This document shows, piece by piece, positions 25,216 through 34,100 of a DNA stretch of 64,000 nt. A model generated the notes under the pieces. That model was not told where the DNA came from. It saw only the letters and a program-made list of their open reading frames with translations, and searched no databases. The stretch is taken from positions 1 to 64,000 of the forward strand of contig JAGZJH010000009.1 of the NCBI GenBank assembly GCA_018365815.1, written 5' to 3'. The position numbers were made by a program, and so were the translations under genes. The stretch is from Erysipelotrichaceae bacterium. Lineage in GTDB: Bacteria > Bacillota_I > Bacilli_A > Erysipelotrichales > Coprobacillaceae. Numbering within the stretch: position 1 is the first letter of the stretch; every line of letters begins with the position of its first letter.

Positions 25216-26688
25216 ATGGACCAAGTAATTTTAGATATTGGCAAGCGTACCAAAGGGGATATTTATTTAGGTATTGTCGGACCTGTGCGTACAGGAAAAT
25301 CAACTTTTATTAAACGATTTATGGAATTAGCAGTTATTCCATTTATTGAAGATGAGGAGGAAAAAAGAAGAGCAACAGATGAACTTCCTCAATCTGGTCA
25401 AGGTAAAATGATTATGACGGTTGAACCGAAATTTATTCCAAATGTTGCTGCCAAAATAAAAGTAGAAGAAGATTTTGATATTAATGTAAGATTAGTGGAT
25501 TGTGTTGGATATGTTATTGATGATGCTAAAGGATATCGTGATGAAAATGGCGTGCGTTTAATTAAAACACCATGGTTTATGGAAGCTATTCCATTTGATG
25601 AAGCTGCTAAAATTGGAACTCAAAAAGTAATTCAAGACCATTCTACAATTGGTATTGTTGTGACAAGTGATGGTAGTATTACAGATATTGAAAGAGACAG
25701 TTATAAAGTGGCTGAAAAAGAGGTTATTGAAGAATTAAATAAAATCGGTAAACCATTTATCGTTGTTGTTAATACAACCGATCCACATAGTTTTAATTGC
25801 GAAAGTTGCGTTAATCAATTAAGAAATGAATACGATGTTCCGGTTATTGCGATGAGTGTTATTGATATGAATAGCGAAGATATTCATCGTTTATTACTAG
25901 CTGCTTTATATGAATTTCCAATTACTAATGTTAGAGTCAATGTCCCTAAATGGGTAGCAGTGATGGAAAAAAATCATTGGTTAAAGCAAGATATTGATAA
26001 TAGTATTATAGATTCACTTAGTGAGATTAATAAATTAAAAGATGTAAAAAAAGTGATTGAAAAGTTATCTACATTTGATTCCATTGAAGAATCTAAAATC
26101 ACAGATATCAATACAACACAAGGTAGTGCAAGTGTGGATATACGAATTAAAGCAGGTTTATATAATGAAATTTTGATGGAGATCATTGGCTTAGAACGAT
26201 TAGATAAAGCAGATTTTATAAGATTTCTACAAGATTTAGTCCTTGCTAAAAATGAATATGATGGTATTAAAGATGCTTTAATGATGGTTAGAAGTACAGG
26301 ATACGGATTTGCTTTACCAAGTTTAGATCAAATTGAACTCACAACCCCTGAAGTTGTTAAACAAGGGCCACGTTATGGTATAAAAATTAAAGCTAATGCT
26401 TCAACTATTCATATGGTAAGAGTAGATTTAGAAAATGCATTTGAACCTATCATTGGCTCAAAGCAACAAGCCGAAATGTTTATCGATTATTTAATGAAAG
26501 AACATGAAACAAATCCACAGGCAATTTATGATTGTGAAGTGTTTGGTAGAAAATTAGGAGATGTCATTAGCGAAGGGATGAGAATGAAGTTAGGGACTAT
26601 TCCAGAGATGACATGTCATCGTATTCATGATATTTTAAGCAAAGTTGTTAATAAAGGAAAAACAAATGTCATCGCTATTGTTTTGTAA
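25216..26688 (+). CDS. spoIVA: Spore coat basement-layer ATPase SpoIVA
   Basis: SpoIVA hydrolyses ATP to polymerise on the forespore surface and forms the base on which the coat is built. The start at ATG 25216 follows CGGAGGAAT and gives 490 residues, close to the roughly 492 of B. subtilis. The Walker A motif GPVRTGKST is at residues 22-30, followed by the switch RLVDCVGY and the sensor-like VVVNTTDPHS. The C-terminus ends hydrophobic (KTNVIAIVL), consistent with its role in anchoring to the forespore. It is probably sigma-E driven. Confidence 0.98.
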   Translation: MDQVILDIGKRTKGDIYLGIVGPVRTGKSTFIKRFMELAVIPFIEDEEEKRRATDELPQSGQGKMIMTVEPKFIPNVAAKIKVEEDFDINVRLVDCVGYVIDDAKGYRDENGVRLIKTPWFMEAIPFDEAAKIGTQKVIQDHSTIGIVVTSDGSITDIERDSYKVAEKEVIEELNKIGKPFIVVVNTTDPHSFNCESCVNQLRNEYDVPVIAMSVIDMNSEDIHRLLLAALYEFPITNVRVNVPKWVAVMEKNHWLKQDIDNSIIDSLSEINKLKDVKKVIEKLSTFDSIEESKITDINTTQGSASVDIRIKAGLYNEILMEIIGLERLDKADFIRFLQDLVLAKNEYDGIKDALMMVRSTGYGFALPSLDQIELTTPEVVKQGPRYGIKIKANASTIHMVRVDLENAFEPIIGSKQQAEMFIDYLMKEHETNPQAIYDCEVFGRKLGDVISEGMRMKLGTIPEMTCHRIHDILSKVVNKGKTNVIAIVL

Positions 26689-26755
26689 TGTAATCGCATA
26701 CAAAAATATATTGATTATATGGGCAAAAATTTAGTGTGAAAAGTATTAAAGTTTG

Positions 26756-26784
26756 TTGAAAATGAAATCTAAAAATGCTATTAT
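26756..26784 (+). promoter_or_regulatory. Promoter of the HU gene
   Basis: TTGAAA (26756-26761) and TATTAT (26779-26784) are 17 bp apart, 38 bases upstream of the start codon. Confidence 0.6.
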
Positions 26785-26821
26785 AATTTCGTTCGATTTT
26801 ATTTAGGGATGGAGGATTTTA

Positions 26822-27109
26822 ATGAATAAAAAAGAGCTAGTTGATGCTGTTTCTGAAAAGAAAAATTTAACGAAAAAAGAAGCGGAAGCATTGGTGGATA
26901 CAGTTTTTAACACAATTACTGATAGCTTGCTTTCAGGGGATAAAGTATTAATTTCTGGCTTTGGAACTTTTAAAGTAAATCATCGCCGCGAAAGAATAGG
27001 TGTCAGTCCCAAAACTAAAGAATTAATGACAATTCCGGCTTCAAAAACTTTAACTTTTAAACCTAGTAATAGATTAAAAGATACAATGAATATAGATAAG
27101 ATGCAATAG
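26822..27109 (+). CDS. hup: DNA-binding protein HU
   Basis: HU is a small dimeric nucleoid protein that bends DNA. This one has 95 residues, slightly longer than the usual 90. MNKKELVDAVSEKKNLTKKE and GFGTFKVNHRRERIGVSPKT (two separate segments) are classic, and the arm carries R and P residues that insert into the minor groove. The position after spoIVA matches hbs in B. subtilis. The stop codon lies in the loop of its own terminator. Confidence 0.97.
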   Translation: MNKKELVDAVSEKKNLTKKEAEALVDTVFNTITDSLLSGDKVLISGFGTFKVNHRRERIGVSPKTKELMTIPASKTLTFKPSNRLKDTMNIDKMQ

Positions 27110-27122
27110 TGCATCTTTTTTC
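27098..27122 (+). terminator. Terminator of the HU gene
   Basis: AAGATGCA (27098-27105) and TGCATCTT (27110-27117) form a perfect stem around a 4-base loop, followed by T residues. Confidence 0.88.
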
Positions 27123-27183
27123 TTTAAAGCGACATACTAAGTTCATAAACATGAGTTAAAATATTATTTACGAGGTGATTAAT

Positions 27184-27870
27184 ATGTATGGAAATTATAT
27201 GTTAGGGAATATGTTAATTATAGTTGGATTTATAATTATGTTTTTTGCCCAAATGAAAGTTCAAAGTGCCTATACTAAATATAGTCGTTTAGTTTCAAAA
27301 AGTGGGTTAACGGGATATGAAACAGCAAGAAGAATATTAGATCAAAACGGATTATATAATGTTGAAATACGGCAAATTAGAGGTCAGTTAAGTGATCATT
27401 ATGATCCTAGTAAAAAAGTAGTCAATTTATCACAGGCAGTATATAGTGGAAATAGCATTGCTTCTATTGCTGTAGCTGCTCACGAGGTTGGTCATGCTTT
27501 GCAACATTCAGTTGGTTATAAAGCACTTATATTTAGAAATTCAATTTTACCCTTAGTTAATGTTGGTCAGACTTTAGGAATGATTGCTATTTTTATCGGT
27601 ATATTTACAAGTATGTTTAATATGGCATTATTAGGTGTCTTTTTAATTAGTGGAATGTTAATTTTTCAGTTAGTCACTTTACCGGTAGAATTTAATGCTT
27701 CAAATCGTGCATTATCTATTTTATCAAATGGTATGATTGCAAGCGATGAAGTTGATGGGGCGAAAGCAATGTTATCAGCAGCTGCTTTTACTTATGTGGC
27801 TTCTGCTATTTCAACTTTATTACAAATTTTACGTTTGTTTTTAATATTCGGGTCAAATGATGAGCGTTAA
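27184..27870 (+). CDS. YugP-like zinc metallopeptidase, membrane-bound
   Basis: This 228-residue protein belongs to the putative neutral zinc metallopeptidase family that includes YugP. The start at ATG 27184 follows GAGGTGATT. The zinc motif HEVGH is at residues 100-104 in AAHEVGHALQH, and the glutamate of the third ligand probably lies in PVEFNASNRAL. Hydrophobic helices flank the site, at residues 8-24, 120-165 and near the end, so the active site is at the membrane. The substrate is unknown. Confidence 0.9.
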   Translation: MYGNYMLGNMLIIVGFIIMFFAQMKVQSAYTKYSRLVSKSGLTGYETARRILDQNGLYNVEIRQIRGQLSDHYDPSKKVVNLSQAVYSGNSIASIAVAAHEVGHALQHSVGYKALIFRNSILPLVNVGQTLGMIAIFIGIFTSMFNMALLGVFLISGMLIFQLVTLPVEFNASNRALSILSNGMIASDEVDGAKAMLSAAAFTYVASAISTLLQILRLFLIFGSNDER

Positions 27871-27897
27871 AAATCCTTCTTAGAAGGATTTTTTTTA
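27869..27897 (+). terminator. Terminator after the zinc peptidase gene
   Basis: AAATCCTTCT and AGAAGGATTT (27871-27891) pair perfectly around one base, followed by a T run. Confidence 0.88.
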
Positions 27898-27952
27898 AAT
27901 AACTTTATGCACCAGTTATTTTGATGTATAATATAAAAAGTTGGAGGTGTCT

Positions 27953-28420
27953 ATGAAAAAATATCGATTTTATATTATTCTTTTTATATTGCTGAGTATT
28001 TTAATTTCAATAGTTTTATTTATGGGAATGGTTCATATTCCTTATAATCAACAAAAAAATGAATTGTTTTCACATAAAAAAACAATTTCTTTAGCAAATA
28101 GTGTTGATTTTGTTTCTTTTGAACAATACAATGGACATCAAGTATATTATATTGGACAAGATGACCAAGAAGTTTATGTTTTTGATAACCGAGATCAACT
28201 TGTAAAAAAAGAATTAATTGAAAATTTACATGAAGATGAAGTCAAAAATTATTTAGTTAATGAATATGGAATAGACAGTGCAACTATTAAATTAACATTA
28301 GGATATGAAAACAAAACAATGAGCTATCAGTATATTTTAGAAACTACACAAAGTGTAAATTATTTATACTTTGATGCATTAAGTGGTGAGTTGATTAAGA
28401 CATATGAGTTTGGAAGTTAG
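27953..28420 (+). CDS. ypmB: YpmB/TseB-like cell-wall protein
   Basis: The ATG at 27953 follows TTGGAGGTG and gives 155 residues. One N-terminal membrane helix (YRFYIILFILLSILISIVLF) anchors an extracytoplasmic domain of the YpmB type. That domain has two small repeats ending in YYIGQDDQEVYVFD and YLYFDALSGELIKTYEF. TseB in B. subtilis links to penicillin-binding protein activity. The neighbours dnaD and nth match the B. subtilis order, although aspB and asnS are missing here. TATAAT with a weak TTTATG at 17 bp lies about 20 bases upstream. Confidence 0.85.
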   Translation: MKKYRFYIILFILLSILISIVLFMGMVHIPYNQQKNELFSHKKTISLANSVDFVSFEQYNGHQVYYIGQDDQEVYVFDNRDQLVKKELIENLHEDEVKNYLVNEYGIDSATIKLTLGYENKTMSYQYILETTQSVNYLYFDALSGELIKTYEFGS

Positions 28421-28429
28421 GGATGTAAA

Positions 28430-29029
28430 ATGAATAAATTTTTAAAGGATTTTGGATTAGTAGATTTAAAAGGATTGGCGATTTTAAAGTATAAAAAATT
28501 GGGTTTAAAAGAAGAAGAAGTAATGGTGTTACTTTTAATTCATACATTAAAAAATGCAAATTTTAAGATTATTACACATGATTTAATTGGGCAATATGTT
28601 TCATATTCTAAGCAATTGATTGATAGTATTTTAATTAGTTTGGTGAATAAACAAATGATTTCAGTGGTAGGAACTTCGATTTCATTAGATTTATTTTATC
28701 AAAAACTAATGTTTGATAAAGTTGAAGTCAGTGAAACTAAAATAGAAGGAGTTAATTTAGTAGAAGCATTTGAAAATGAATTTGCTAAAGCTTTAACACC
28801 AATGGAATTAGAGACATTAAGAGAATGGAAAATGTCTGGTTATAGTGATAAGATGATTTTAGATGCTTTAAAAGAAGCCACATTACATAATGCTCATTCA
28901 TTTAGATATATTGAAAAGATATTGATTGATTGGACTAAAAATGGTATAAAACGTTCAGGTAAAGAAAAAATTGAAGCTGTTGATGATGAAGAATTTGTAG
29001 AATATAATTGGTGGGATGAAGATGATTAA
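28430..29029 (+). CDS. dnaD: DnaD-type replication initiation protein
   Basis: DnaD-family proteins remodel DNA and help load the replicative helicase. The 199-residue protein has an N-terminal winged-helix part. A C-terminal DnaD domain is marked by FENEFAKALTPMELETLREW and a final YIEKILIDWTKNGI, the helical motif that contacts DNA. The end is acidic with paired tryptophans (YNWWDEDD). It overlaps nth by 14 bases. Its place between ypmB and nth supports DnaD proper. Confidence 0.93.
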   Translation: MNKFLKDFGLVDLKGLAILKYKKLGLKEEEVMVLLLIHTLKNANFKIITHDLIGQYVSYSKQLIDSILISLVNKQMISVVGTSISLDLFYQKLMFDKVEVSETKIEGVNLVEAFENEFAKALTPMELETLREWKMSGYSDKMILDALKEATLHNAHSFRYIEKILIDWTKNGIKRSGKEKIEAVDDEEFVEYNWWDEDD

Positions 29030-29663
29030 ACATAAATTAGATTTGATTTTAAATACATTAGATACAATGTTTCCTGATGCTCATTGTGAACTCAATCATT
29101 CTAATGAGTTTGAATTGTTGGTTGCGGTGATGCTTTCAGCACAGACAACGGATCAAAGTGTCAATAAGTTAACCGATACTTTATTTAAAAAATATCGTTG
29201 TGTAGAAGATTATGCAAATGCTTCTGTTAGTGAATTAGAAAATGATATTCGTACGATTGGTTTATATCGCAATAAAGCAAAGTCACTTCATTTAATGGCA
29301 AATAAGCTGATAGAAGAATATAATGGTGAAGTTCCTAGAACAATTAAGGAATTGGTAAAACTGCCTGGAGTAGGGCAAAAAACGGCAAATGTTGTGGTTT
29401 CAGTTGCTTTTGGCGTGCCTGCTTTTGCAGTAGATACACATGTTGAAAGAATTGCAAAACGTCTAGGGTTTGCTAAAAAGGAAGACAGCGTTCAAATTGT
29501 GGAAAAGAAACTTTGCAAAGCAATCCCTAAAGATAGATGGATTAAAGGGCATCATCAGTTTATTTTTTTTGGTCGTTATTTTTGTAAGGCGACTAATCCA
29601 AATTGCCAAAGTTGTTCTTTATATGACATTTGTAAAGAACCGCTACGAAAATCACGTCGTTAA
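29016..29663 (+). CDS. nth: Endonuclease III
   Basis: Nth removes oxidised pyrimidines and cuts the abasic site in base-excision repair. The 215-residue protein has the HhH motif LPGVGQKTANVVV with catalytic Lys122 and Asp140 (VDTHV). The [4Fe-4S] ligands are Cys190, Cys197, Cys200 and Cys206 with the standard 6-2-5 spacing. The start is in the end of dnaD; ATG 29022 is an alternative two codons later. A terminator follows. Confidence 0.97.
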   Translation: MKMIKHKLDLILNTLDTMFPDAHCELNHSNEFELLVAVMLSAQTTDQSVNKLTDTLFKKYRCVEDYANASVSELENDIRTIGLYRNKAKSLHLMANKLIEEYNGEVPRTIKELVKLPGVGQKTANVVVSVAFGVPAFAVDTHVERIAKRLGFAKKEDSVQIVEKKLCKAIPKDRWIKGHHQFIFFGRYFCKATNPNCQSCSLYDICKEPLRKSRR

Positions 29664-29672
29664 TGATAAGGT

Positions 29673-29706
29673 TTACTAGAAATCATAATGGTTTCTAGTT
29701 TTTTTA
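29673..29706 (+). terminator. Terminator after nth
   Basis: ACTAGAAA (29675-29682) and TTTCTAGT (29692-29699) form a perfect stem, followed by seven T. Confidence 0.88.
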
Positions 29707-29735
29707 TATTGAATTGGAAGGGAATAACCAAAATT

Positions 29736-29776
29736 AAAAGGATTGCTCTTGCATATCATACAAGAAACAATCCTTA
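29736..29776 (-). terminator. Terminator after ponA
   Basis: AAGGATTG (29738-29745) and CAATCCTT (29768-29775) form the outer stem and CTTG/CAAG the inner one. The minus strand then reads TTAATTTT, a weak T run. Confidence 0.6.
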
Positions 29777-29826
29777 TTGGTTGTTTAAAATAAATTCAAA
29801 CTGGTATCTAACAAACTGTGGTTGTT

Positions 29827-32538
29827 TTAGTTTTGAGTAGTTTGGTCATCTTGGGAAGATGATGATTGCTTTTTAGTGTAAACAACATAAACAATATCAT
29901 TATCCCCTTTAACAATTTTTGTTGCTGATTTACTTGTATCGACTACCCCGTTATCATAGTTTTCAGGCTTATATTTATTGACATCTATTTTACTCAAGTC
30001 AATTTCATCATCTATTTTTCCTTCGACTTTTAATGAACCTAATAATTTTCCATTTAAACTATCTTGATAATATTGAATTGTGTAGGATTCTTTATTATCA
30101 ATAGTGATGTTGTAAGTCATTTCGTTAGATTTGATTGAAGGGGATTTATCACGACTGTAATATCCGACTACTTGAACGCTTTCGGATAATTTATAGTTTA
30201 CATTAAATGTTGGGGATTCGCTAGTTTGTGTATGTAACACTTTTCCTGAACTATCACGAATTTCAACAACATAAACAGGTTTACCATAGATTTCCGTAAC
30301 TTTTTGATCTTCGCCACTACTATCATATGTTCCGAATTTAACAGAAATTTGATTTTCAGTCGCTTGGACTTCAAATGAAGATAAAGCATTTAATCCACTA
30401 ATAATATTTGAATCAGTTGGCATGTTGTTATTTTTAAACCAAGCAGTGATAATGTTTTCTGCAGGTGTATCTGCAGTTGGTTTTGAATATGGCAATATGC
30501 CTTTAATCATTTGAGCTTGAGTAACACCGCTAGGTGTCGTATAAGAGCGCTTAGTTGTTCCACCATGTGCTTGTTTTAATAACATTGCACATATTCGTTG
30601 AGCGTATTTGGTGACATCATTTTTTGGATAATATCCCTTTTTAATACCTTCACTATTGTAACCGACCCATACAGCAACAGAGTAATCTTCTGTATAAGCG
30701 GCTAACCAACTATCTTTACTTGCACCATTAGGAATACCATATTGAGTTCCGTTATCGCCCCAGTCACTTGTTCCTGATTTAGCGGCAACGTTATATGGAA
30801 TACTCATTGCTGAATAAGTAGATTTAGTATAAGAACGCATAACTTCTGTAATCATAAATGCACTTTCTTCGCTAATTGCTTGAGTCGGTGTTAAATAGTT
30901 ATGAATGTCTATTTTTTCACCGGTTTCTTTAATCACGATATAATCAATTGCATGAGGCTCGATATATTTTCCGTTATTTGACAAAGTAGCATAAGCACCT
31001 GCTGTTTGAATAGGTGAAGGTCCATGTTCCCACCCGCCGATTGCATAAATTGATGAAAATGCTTCATCACTCATCGTAAAGCCAAATCCTTCTAAATATT
31101 TAATCATACCTTCTCTTGAAACTTTGGCAATGACATCGTCCATAGTATGCATTGCAGGTAAGTTAAATGAGTTAGCTAATGCGACTTCAAGTAACATTTC
31201 ACTATTTGTCACTTGGTTATTCCAGTTTTTAACTGAGTGACCAGTTGCGGGGTCTACCCATGGTTTATCTTCAGTAGGATGACCGGTTGACCAATCTAAA
31301 AATTCAAAAGCACTTGCATAAGCAATGATAGGTTTTAATGAAGAACCAGGTTGATGTCTTTCATAGGATTGATTAATATTATTAGTATCGTTATCATAAT
31401 AACTTCTTCCACCAATAATTCCTACAATTTTTCCGGTTGTTGTTTCTTGGATACTCGCTCCAACATCAATATATTCATTAGCAAATTTAAAGTTTTCACC
31501 AGAGGCAATGGAATCTGCATAATCTTGTAAAGATGTATTTAAGAAAGTATGGATTTCAACTGGTGTTTCTTGAACGTTTAACCCTTTTAAAGATGGGTAG
31601 GCTTTTAATAAAGTTTCATCTTTTAAATATTTTGGTAACTCTTCATTTAATACTAAATCGATATAGTTTTGATATTGATTAGAAGAACTTGTAGAATTTT
31701 TCTTTAATGTATTTTCAACCGGAATTGATTTGGCGCTAATCATTTCTTCTTCACTGATATAACCATGTCGATACATTAAATCTAATACAACATTACGTCT
31801 TTTAGTTGCTTTTTCTAAGTTGTAGTATGGATCAAATGAATCGGGAGCATTTAATGTTCCGGCTAACAAAGCAGCTTCTGGTAAAGTTAAATTTTGAACA
31901 TCTTTATCAAAATAATAACGTGCTCCTGATTGAATTCCTAATGTTGACATTCCTCGACCATAAGCAATTTTATTAAGATATAAGACAAGGATGTCTTCTT
32001 TAGTGACGACTTTTTCAGCGTCCATTGCTAAAAAGATTTCACCGACTTTACGTTGCCATTTATTTGTTTTACCGTCTTCGTAAAAAGATTTTTTGATTAA
32101 TTGTTGGGTAATAGTTGAACCCCCACTAGTAATACCACCACTAACAATATTACCTAGTGCTGCTTTTACGATACGTGGTAAGTCAAAACCGTTATGTTCA
32201 AAAAAACGTGAGTCTTCAGTAGCTACGACAGCATCAACTAAAACTTGTGGTAAATCATCATAAGTTATATTTTCACGAGTTCCATCATTCATACTTCCTA
32301 AAGTATAAATGACTTCGCCATTTTGATCGTAAATTGGAGAGGGTTCATTTGAATATAATTTACTTTGATCGAATTCAAGGTTATTTACAATTCCCAATAC
32401 AAAATTCACACCAAAGAATATTCCGATGACCAAAAGAACTGAAATGGCGATGGCACTCACTCTTAACGAGACTTTGCGAATACGTTTCCAGTTAATTTCT
32501 TTTTTACCTGAGTGTGTTTTTTTATTTTTTTCTGTCAT
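29827..32538 (-). CDS. ponA: Class A penicillin-binding protein PBP1
   Basis: This 903-residue bifunctional enzyme makes and cross-links peptidoglycan. A basic cytoplasmic tail and a membrane helix at about residues 26-50 come first. The GT51 glycosyltransferase has catalytic Glu108 in ATEDSRFFEHNG and GGSTITQQL. The transpeptidase has SxxK Ser399-Lys402, SFN 457-459 and KSG 587-589. From about residue 720 two extracellular beta-rich segments follow. The last (about residues 818-890) looks like a MucBP-type repeat (IQYYQDSLNGKLLGS), then a Ser/Gln-rich tail. It abuts recU and is co-transcribed with it. Confidence 0.96.
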   Translation of the reverse strand: MTEKNKKTHSGKKEINWKRIRKVSLRVSAIAISVLLVIGIFFGVNFVLGIVNNLEFDQSKLYSNEPSPIYDQNGEVIYTLGSMNDGTRENITYDDLPQVLVDAVVATEDSRFFEHNGFDLPRIVKAALGNIVSGGITSGGSTITQQLIKKSFYEDGKTNKWQRKVGEIFLAMDAEKVVTKEDILVLYLNKIAYGRGMSTLGIQSGARYYFDKDVQNLTLPEAALLAGTLNAPDSFDPYYNLEKATKRRNVVLDLMYRHGYISEEEMISAKSIPVENTLKKNSTSSSNQYQNYIDLVLNEELPKYLKDETLLKAYPSLKGLNVQETPVEIHTFLNTSLQDYADSIASGENFKFANEYIDVGASIQETTTGKIVGIIGGRSYYDNDTNNINQSYERHQPGSSLKPIIAYASAFEFLDWSTGHPTEDKPWVDPATGHSVKNWNNQVTNSEMLLEVALANSFNLPAMHTMDDVIAKVSREGMIKYLEGFGFTMSDEAFSSIYAIGGWEHGPSPIQTAGAYATLSNNGKYIEPHAIDYIVIKETGEKIDIHNYLTPTQAISEESAFMITEVMRSYTKSTYSAMSIPYNVAAKSGTSDWGDNGTQYGIPNGASKDSWLAAYTEDYSVAVWVGYNSEGIKKGYYPKNDVTKYAQRICAMLLKQAHGGTTKRSYTTPSGVTQAQMIKGILPYSKPTADTPAENIITAWFKNNNMPTDSNIISGLNALSSFEVQATENQISVKFGTYDSSGEDQKVTEIYGKPVYVVEIRDSSGKVLHTQTSESPTFNVNYKLSESVQVVGYYSRDKSPSIKSNEMTYNITIDNKESYTIQYYQDSLNGKLLGSLKVEGKIDDEIDLSKIDVNKYKPENYDNGVVDTSKSATKIVKGDNDIVYVVYTKKQSSSSQDDQTTQN

Positions 32539-33126
32539 TTATTTTACCTCCTTGAAAAATACTTGATCAACAACTTTTAGATAATCTAGTTGAGGATTAT
32601 AGCCTTGTTTAATCAAATGTCCATTTTCTTTAATTTCATCATAAGACATTGATTTAAAAGTAGGATCATTGTATTTTTTAATTACGTAAGATGCTTCAAT
32701 TAGATAGACTTCATTAATATGAAAAAAGGCTACAACTAAAAAAGCAATCCCACCGTGTTCAATGACTTTTTTTAAATGTTCAATTTGGTGAGGGTGGATA
32801 TTTTGAAAAGGGAAATGTTTGCGACGACATTCCTTTGCTTCAAAATCAATATAGCAACCTCGATATAAACCGTTATAATCGGTAGTACTTGGAATCTTAA
32901 AATAAGCTTCAGTAATTTTTGCTTTATTTCTTGAAGGGTAATCGACTTTAACAATTTGTACAGGGGTTGGTTTTTTATGAATGACGGCTTTATTAAAAGT
33001 TAAATAGAACTCATTAGAAGCATTGAGTGCATTTTCTAACGAATACCCTCGTCCCGATGTATCTTGTTTTTTAACTTCCAATGAAGCCATACTATTTCGT
33101 TTTAATCCATTTGGATAATTTACCAT
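32539..33126 (-). CDS. recU: Holliday junction resolvase RecU
   Basis: RecU cleaves Holliday junctions in recombination and chromosome segregation. The 195-residue protein begins with the usual NYPNGLKR and GRGYSLENALN. The nuclease core is around KPTPVQIVKVDYP, STTDYNGLYRG and YIDFEAKECRRKHFPFQNIH (given as separate landmarks), with the acidic metal ligands in DYNG and DFEAKE. A GGTGAT ribosome binding site precedes the ATG at 33126. Its stop codon touches the ponA ATG, and GAGGTAAA inside its end is the ponA ribosome binding site. Confidence 0.97.
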   Translation of the reverse strand: MVNYPNGLKRNSMASLEVKKQDTSGRGYSLENALNASNEFYLTFNKAVIHKKPTPVQIVKVDYPSRNKAKITEAYFKIPSTTDYNGLYRGCYIDFEAKECRRKHFPFQNIHPHQIEHLKKVIEHGGIAFLVVAFFHINEVYLIEASYVIKKYNDPTFKSMSYDEIKENGHLIKQGYNPQLDYLKVVDQVFFKEVK

Positions 33127-33249
33127 TATATATCACCGTCTTTATTATACTGTTTTTTTTGAGTTTATGAAAGTAATTTAGATATTTTAAATTAAACTAT
33201 TGATTTTTAATGCGTTATTTGTAACAATAAAATATGAGGAAGTGATAGA

Positions 33250-33591
33250 ATGGATTATAAAATTCAGTTAACGCCAAAGAAAATTCTAGATAAAGAATTT
33301 AAAGTTGATTTTAAAGGATATAATTCTACTGAGGTGGATTATTTCTTAGATACAGTTTTAGAAGACTATGAAAATTTCGCGAAACTAATTAAAATGGCAA
33401 ACACACAGTTAGAAGAATTAGAAGCAGAAAATGAAAAGCTTAGAGCTGAACTTGCGAAATTATCTAAAGAAAAAGAAATTTGTGATGAAAATGTACATTC
33501 TTTAGAAGAACAGTTATCACCACAAGTGGATTTAATTAAACGTATCTCTTTACTTGAAAAAGCAGTTTTTGGTGCTAAAACACAAGAATAA
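33250..33591 (+). CDS. gpsB: Cell-cycle protein GpsB
   Basis: GpsB is a small DivIVA-like coiled-coil protein that moves PBP1 between sidewall and septum. The 113-residue protein has the DivIVA N-domain (TPKKILDKEFKVDFKGYNST, residues 7-26) and a following coiled coil rich in Glu and Leu to about residue 80. A short C-terminal segment, PQVDLIKRISLLEKAVFG, follows. It is divergent from recU-ponA, the gene for its known partner. TTGATT and AACAAT 17 bp apart upstream form a likely promoter. A terminator follows. Confidence 0.93.
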   Translation: MDYKIQLTPKKILDKEFKVDFKGYNSTEVDYFLDTVLEDYENFAKLIKMANTQLEELEAENEKLRAELAKLSKEKEICDENVHSLEEQLSPQVDLIKRISLLEKAVFGAKTQE

Positions 33592-33607
33592 CCTTGTGTT
33601 TTTTTTA
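33578..33607 (+). terminator. Terminator of gpsB
   Basis: AACACAAG (33579-33586) and CTTGTGTT (33593-33600) form a perfect stem, followed by six T. It overlaps the gpsB end and the rnpB promoter. Confidence 0.88.
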
Positions 33608-33621
33608 ATTCATGTTATAAT
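33594..33621 (+). promoter_or_regulatory. Promoter of rnpB
   Basis: TTGTGT (33594-33599) lies in the 3' arm of the gpsB terminator. A TG-extended consensus -10, TGT then TATAAT (33616-33621), follows at 16 bp. Confidence 0.6.
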
Positions 33622-33628
33622 CGAAAAC

Positions 33629-33973
33629 GGCTATTGAGAGATTGTCGCTGCTTAATTATTAAGTAGAGGAAAGTCCAGGCTCGCACAATCTGAGATGATT
33701 GTAGTTTGGGTGCATAACGAATCAATAAGTTATGGCAGTATTTTGCTGACGACAGACCTAAGACCTAAACTTTTAAAGCATGGTTGATAAGTTATAAAGT
33801 GCCACAGAAACTAAACTTATTTGAAAAGATAAGATGAAAAGAGGTAAACTCCTCCTGCGAGAAACCCAAATTTGGTAGGGGAATTAAACCAAGGGAAATC
33901 AACTGAGGTTTAGACACAAAAGTGTAGATAAATGACAATCTGAAAAACAGGACTTGGCTTATCAGAGATGGCC
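33629..33973 (+). ncRNA. rnpB: RNase P RNA, Bacillus (type B) class
   Basis: This is the catalytic RNA that matures tRNA 5' ends. Conserved pieces are GTAGAGGAAAGTCC-like AGTAGAGGAAAGTCCAGGCT near the 5' end, CTGAGATG, AAAGTGCCACAGAAA, GCGAGAAACCCAAATTTGGT and AGGGGAA. The ends GGCTATT (33629) and GATGGCC (33973) pair as helix P1. CTGAGATG and the long insertions fit the B type of Bacillota. It is followed by a strong terminator. Bounds are set by P1 and may be off by a few bases. Confidence 0.96.
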
Positions 33974-33976
33974 TTT

Positions 33977-34002
33977 AAATGCTGAAAATCAGCATTTTTT
34001 TG
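33977..34002 (+). terminator. Terminator of rnpB
   Basis: AATGCTGA and TCAGCATT form a perfect 8-bp stem with a 2-base loop, followed by seven T. Confidence 0.88.
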
Positions 34003-34100
34003 TATATGAAAAAATTATTTATGTTAGTTGTATTTAAATAGATATATGATATAATTATTCAAAACGTGTATTTGTTAAAATGATAGTTAGGAGGAATACT

